Shown in pieces: positions 18,051 through 22,618 of a stretch of 22,618 nucleotides of DNA. Position 1 is the stretch's first letter. Each line of letters starts with the position of its first letter. The notes below the pieces were generated by a model. The model saw only the letters and a list, made by a program, of their open reading frames with translations. It had not been told where the DNA came from and ran no database searches. The position numbers and the translations under genes are program-made. Origin of the DNA: Phaeoceros laevis (taxonomy: Eukaryota; Anthocerotophyta; Anthocerotopsida; Notothyladales); NCBI GenBank assembly GCA_049999765.1, contig JBNGIQ010002772.1, positions 1 to 22,618 of the forward strand, written 5' to 3'.

Positions 18051-21000
18051 TTAGTCTAACAGAAATTTGCCACCAATGGAACCTGTGGTCTGTTTAGCTT
18101 TCCTCCTTTTGTTAAACTGAGCAGCTTCCGCTGGTTTCTTTAATTTACGAGCGGGGGGAGGAAACTGAGGTTTGGAAGTGAGGACTGCCGGAGGAGTCAG
18201 CTCTTCTACTGGCTGGGACTGGCCGTCAAAAGGTGTCGAGTTGTTGCTGTCGAATCGAGACACTCTCTTGGCGAGCCCTGGAAAACACGGCACACCTGTT
18301 CAAGTTCACAAGGGTGCCCTGTTTAAAGTCGGCGATTGGAGAAAAGCTGAGGACTACAAAGATTGGATCACCTGGAGGTACATCTGCAAGAAAACGAGAT
18401 GGCAGCTGCTGCTGGCCACTATCCATTAGAACGTAAGTGGCCTGCAAGCAAATGTGTTATCTCAGTTTTTTTTGTTCCTGTGCAAAAAGCACCACAACAG
18501 TAGGAGCCCATCTTGCAGCACCTAATTCTTTCAGTGGCAGCAACCTACCAGGACATGACGTCTTGCCCGTGTCAAAGCGACGTAGAAAAGCCTCCTCTGC
18601 CAGACCAACAAATTGTTGGATTGTTGAAAACAACTTGGACAAGCACTAATTCATGCTTCGGGCTTTCACCCGAGGGCTTTGTGCCCGAAAAGTCTAACTG
18701 GTTAGGGTTGCACTGACCTCTTCTTCAAGTTCCTCCTCTGAAGGTGATAAACCAGCACTGGCTGATTCTTTTGTCGCATGCCCATCGTCTGATGAGTGCA
18801 ATCCATGTACAGCAGTGCAGTCAGACTGACCTTGAGGGTGTTGTACATCCATAAGCCGGCTTGCTTCAGTGTCGACTATTGGCAGGACACCTTCATTTGC
18901 CCGAACGATGATAACCGATGTCCATTCTAATCCTTTAGCCTGAAAAGGTGAGGCCAAACAAGCTCTCAGGCAAGAATGCACAACGTGCTGTCATTCATTT
19001 CTAGTAACCTGCACATGACCCTATTCACTACCGACATAGCACTGGTACAAGCATACCTGGTGTATGGTAGACAGAGTCACGACGTCAGCAGGAGCAGGAG
19101 TGTCTCTAGAGGAGTCTCCCTCAACAGAGAGTTCATCGGTATTTAGGTCCCCGAGTTCATGTTCATATGTCTTCATGGCAACAGCATCTAAAAAAGCCTT
19201 GACCTTCCTGACTGCCATATGCAAGGGCTGTTTCGTGCCGGCATTAGAAGAACCAAGAGTTACCAGCTTGCTTGGTTTTCTAAAATAGCTTCCAACCCGC
19301 TTGTTTGCTGTCATAACAGATTGATTGATTAAGTGCGTGCCTTCAGTTACTAGGCCATTCAAATCCCTGAACCTAAATCGAAGGGTTTGAGACTTGTACC
19401 ATCTTTGTTGTGATCGGTTGTCGCAGCCAATTTATGGGCATATGTCCTCTCAAAAGTGACGGCTTCTTGAAGCAACGCCTTAATACCGGCATACTCAAAG
19501 CTGGAACCACCCTGGCTTTGACTTTCCTTAACCTCGCCCGAGGTGCAAGCTTTTAGTCGCTTTGGCTTATCCCTGGAAGTTGCATATCCTTGAGTTCCCA
19601 CCTCACTGCTGTCCAGACCTCCTGTCCATGGACCAACCTGTCGCACAGCATTCATAACAACGTCTTTTAAACTTGATGACTGCGCATCAACTTTTGCGGC
19701 TTCTACCACCCTCGCCACTGTGTGCAAACCCGTTAGCATGTGTTGCTCGGAGCCGGCAAGTTTGCTTGCTATATGGGCTGGTTCAAAAGAGGAAAGCTCC
19801 TTACAAGCCATAAGGCCAAGAAGATGAGAGCGAGTCCGTATCACAGCCTGTAGTCCAGACATTCTATGAACCCTGGTTAGGTGAAACAGGCAGGCAGACA
19901 CTGCAGGATTCAGTATCCCACAAAAGCGGTCAACAAGCCGGCTTAATGCAGGCTCATCACCCTCTCTTGCAACCAACCTTAACACCGCCAACACATCCTC
20001 GAACACCCCTCCAGTAGTGTCAGCTGCCTTGGTGCTAGCTGCATATTTGCCATCTGCAGGAGCGAGTGACGTGCCCTTCACTTCACAGGGAATGAACTTA
20101 GTCTGCAATAAATGGCGGAGCTCCATACCAACACGATGCAGTCGATAAAGCACAGCCATTTCACGGAACGGAATACCCTGCCTATGGAGAGCCTGTATGT
20201 GGTCTGCAACTGCCGCTGCCTCACACAGTTCATTGCGGCATTCACAGATGGTCAGAAGAGGACCTGTGGAGGACAAAGTTCTTATGGACTTGGGCATCCT
20301 GTTTCTGTTCCTAGCAATCAAACGACGTGCAGCTGCTACTATTGCACCGGTACTTCTGAAATTCTGCTCCAGCTTGAGAACCGTCGCTCCAGGAAAGACC
20401 TCTTCGAAACTGCGAAAGTTCTGATATCCAGCAGCCCCCCTCCAGGAATATATTTGTTGGTCATCATCACCAACGATTGTGATGCCTTTGTGACGGCCAC
20501 AAAGAAGCCGAAGTAGCTCAAACTGACCAGAGTCAGTGTCTTGAAACTCATCAACTGCTCCACGAGAGCTGAAGTGATATCAGTGGAATTCTCAACCCGT
20601 CTAAGCAGGGTCACGAGAGGGAGGATATTACCTAAGACATGGTGTGCACGGACTTCTGGTGCGTGCAGTGCATCCGGGTTGCATTGGAACACGTTTATGG
20701 TATACCTGCTTGACATGCAAGAAACGTCTTCTGGGCCACATCAACACTCCTGACACAGGGGAATCAAATCCATATTTCGATGCAGGGAATGAACGAGAAC
20801 AAAGAACTTTGACCTTATGAAGCTGGCGAAATCAACCCCATTAATCTCTTGTAAGACTTGACAATATGTGCCATGAACCCACTTGAACATGTCATCTTCC
20901 TCTGGTCCAGATATCTCTTCCGCCACAGCCTTCTCTTTGCATCTTTTCAATTTTCGAATGCGGACAAGTAGCTTTTGAGCTTCTATCCTAGACATGGCTT

Positions 21001-21992
21001 TCTGCACTGGAGAACATTTCAGTGTGTCCTGTTGAACAATCCAACATTAGCAACATTTGATCACAAGCGTCAACCCGTCGAAGCAGAAGAATCACTGGCA
21101 GAAATGGACCTGGTTATGATATTGAACTTTAGGCGAACCCTGCCTGTCCATGGACTTCGCTGTGCACCACTGTAGTACAAGGTTTTGCAACACGTCCACC
21201 TGAGGAGCATTTTGCTTTCAGCAACCGAGTCAGACTGCTAGCCAGTAAGCTGTGGGGCACGAGGCAGCAGGGCCCAAATACCTGCATTTTGGGCGTGAGG
21301 ATGGTGAAGTCCGAACCCAGTCCAGCTTCCGCAGGAAAGGCCCGGAGAATGGACAGGCAGAAAGAGTGGAATGTCCCAACCCGAATTCCCTGCAAATTGC
21401 AAGATGGGGTAGCCTGACCATTCTGGGGACCAGTCGCGACACTGTGCAGCCTGGAACGGAGGTCCTGTCCTGCTCGTCTTGTAAACTGCAAACATCAGCC
21501 ATCATATGGTCACAGACAGCTCCAGAACTCCGTCTCCTTCAAGATGCAACAGGGTTAGCTGTTTGTTGAAGTGTAGCCTACCGTCACCGCCAAAATTTCC
21601 TTCGGATCCACACCCTGTCATATTTGGAACCAGGAATGATTAGCCGGCAACACTCAACACGTCCTTTCCAAGAGTTGCGAAGAAATTTCATCCCGATACC
21701 TGCGAGATTAAATGCAGTATCCGATGGCATAAAACCAGTGTTTTCCCAGAACCCTACACAGCAAGTCCCCTGTTAGATCCAATTCCTACACTTCCAACGG
21801 CCTTCTATTAGGTCTTTTGCGACTCACTGCGGCGGCAAGAATGAGCAAGGGCCGGTCGATAGGCGCTTGGATAGCTTGCAACTGAGGTTCGCTCAAATCA
21901 ACAAGAGCGTGTGCCTCCACATTCTCGGGAGAGACAATGCCAGTACCAGATATATTCGCCATGTCCAGTCTGTGCTTGGGCAAGCTTTGCAT
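18051..21992 (-). CDS. SRS2: UvrD/REP-family DNA helicase, SRS2-like
   Basis: A twelve-exon minus-strand model: 21828-21992, 21700-21753, 21582-21614, 21282-21485, 20814-21028, 20632-20705, 19495-20554, 19057-19366, 18718-18939, 18549-18596, 18372-18441 and 18051-18277. All junctions are GT-AG and in phase, giving 893 residues. All superfamily 1A motifs are present: Q motif LSEPQLQAI, Walker A GSGKT (56-60, start split by intron 1), Ia VTFTRRA, Ib GTFHSFC, Walker B VDEFQDT (249-255), III VGDDDQQIYSWRG (276-288), IV LEQNFRS, V STIHQAKGLEW (701-711) and VI RRLFYVALTRAR (780-791). It should be a 3'-to-5' ATP-dependent nuclear helicase that removes recombinase from DNA, as in Arabidopsis At4g25120. 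It has a long 2B region and a Ser/Glu-rich insert just before motif VI. The basic C-terminus (KLKKPAEAAQFNKRRK) may be a nuclear signal. An in-frame TAA immediately precedes the start ATG, so the protein begins close to the Q motif unless an upstream exon exists. Confidence 0.9.
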
Positions 21993-22241
21993 TTAAATGT
22001 GGCGGGAAACTAGCGCGCTGCATACCGGACGACCGGATTCTACCGGTTGTCCAACCTGTCGGAAGGTGGACCTCTGCCGAGAGCAAGCCCGCTCCTGATA
22101 ATACGCTCGATATTGCAAGTGCCCAAACCTTTAACCCTTAAAGAGCCTCACGGGACAAAAATGTATGTTGGGTGACCCATAGTGCCCGGGAGCGTCGCTT
22201 CCTACCTTGGAAGGGGCGATTCTTTCATATACTTCGAGCAC

Positions 22242-22262
22242 AAAGTTTCGTTGCGAAACTTT
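22242..22262. repeat. Small perfect hairpin
   Basis: AAAGTTTCG, three bases, then CGAAACTTT: a perfect 9-bp stem. It lies about 250 bases upstream of the helicase start codon. No poly-U terminator context. Confidence 0.8.
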
Positions 22263-22448
22263 TCCCTAAAATAAGGGGCAAAAAAAAAAAACCATTTGTA
22301 CGGTCGAAAAAAACGTTCGTTAAGTTTAAGTTTCGTTTCGCTTTAGTTTTCCGGGCATCACTTTCAGTTGTTTGAACATGCTTCGCTGGTTCAGGGCAAC
22401 AATCGATCACCACCCGTTGCATTCAATCCTCTGCGTGAATTGTTCGTT

Positions 22449-22592
22449 CCAAGCATGTTGGAATGGCGCCCCAAGGCATTGATTGCCTTGCCCTTGTTCT
22501 GGGCGAGAAGAGTGAGGCGGCCAAGCATGTTGGAATGGCGCCCCGAGGCATTGATTGCCTTGCCCTTGTTCTGGGCGGGAAGAGTGAGGCGG
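22449..22592. repeat. 72-bp tandem repeat, two copies, at the window edge
   Basis: Copies at 22449-22520 and 22521-22592 differ at two positions only (A to G in both). The period is a multiple of three and at least one frame on each strand stays open through both copies, giving a 24-residue protein repeat. The plus frame reads PSMLEWRP(K/E)ALIALPL and onward; one minus frame reads AQNKGKAINA(S/L)GRHSNMLG. Confidence 0.9.
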
Positions 22593-22618
22593 CCAGCACA
22601 GGACGACGACCTACATCA

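Larger units (their letters stand above)
21993..22618. other. 5' flank of the helicase gene and right edge
   Basis: This should contain the promoter of the minus-strand helicase. It holds a 9-bp-stem hairpin at 22242-22262, an A-run near 22279-22291 and a 72-bp tandem repeat at the edge. A plus-strand frame is open from 22347 to the end of the window, but I cannot assign it. Confidence 0.5.

Noticed and set aside
18226-18371. Helicase exon 11 read through to a premature stop
   Set aside because: Splicing from 18372 (CCAG/GTGATC) to 18277 (TTTTCCAG) is in phase and gives a longer, basic C-terminus; the alternative would need an 18-nt intron or end early.
19362-19495. Apparent frameshift in the middle of the helicase
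   Set aside because: A 128-nt GT-AG intron (19367-19494, donor GTATGC, acceptor TTCAG) restores the frame, so no mutation is needed.
1-22618. CRISPR array, bacterial operon or phage system
   Set aside because: Genes are split by spliceosomal introns with plant-type proteins; no regularly spaced repeats with unique spacers and no Shine-Dalgarno-led gene clusters.

Overview
The window is nuclear DNA from a green plant. The genes are split by many short introns (mostly 60-280 nt, GT-AG), and the proteins are plant-type: two At4g08330-type zinc proteins, a plant eIF2B beta subunit, a GT31 beta-1,3-galactosyltransferase with the plant DUF4094 head, two proteins with chloroplast-type N-termini, and an SRS2/UvrD-type helicase. 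Compact introns and roughly balanced base composition suggest a lycophyte, bryophyte or streptophyte alga more than a flowering plant. This is inference; I cannot name the species. All exon models were assembled by hand from splice sites, reading phase and recalled family motifs, with no alignment.

Layout. 1-2438: an intronless gene for a probable thylakoid protein (595-1164) with an ATCTCCA repeat upstream. 2439-4441: two convergent At4g08330/yippee-like paralogues, each with a tiny first exon and an intron at the same place, separated by two identical small hairpins and a C-run tract. 4721-5372 (-): a small unrecognised spliced gene, divergent from the complete nine-exon eIF2B-beta gene at 5579-7647. 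7648-12892: a long gene-poor stretch. Its left part hides the 3' half of an unrecognised spliced minus-strand gene (8267-9015), whose stop codon lies inside an inverted repeat and which is followed on the same strand by a tRNA-like sequence. Its middle (about 9.1-11.5 kb) is AT-rich and full of short tandem and inverted repeats. Near 12.0 kb lies a fragment that resembles a PARP-type zinc finger.

12893-15206: a complete eleven-exon beta-1,3-galactosyltransferase gene with a GC-rich leader. 15207-17357: intergenic, with a 345-bp MITE-like element carrying about 29-bp terminal inverted repeats and a TGA target duplication. 17358-17975: an intronless gene for a chloroplast-targeted, DUF1279/FAM210-like membrane protein. 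18051-21992 (-): a twelve-exon superfamily 1 UvrD/SRS2-like helicase with all core motifs. The right edge has a 72-bp tandem repeat that keeps a frame open.

The genes do not form one pathway. They cover translation initiation, Golgi glycosylation, chloroplast membrane functions and DNA repair, as expected of a normal plant chromosome segment. The least explained parts are the hidden gene at 8.3-9.0 kb with its 3' foldback, the small gene divergent from eIF2B-beta, and the repeat frame at the right edge.
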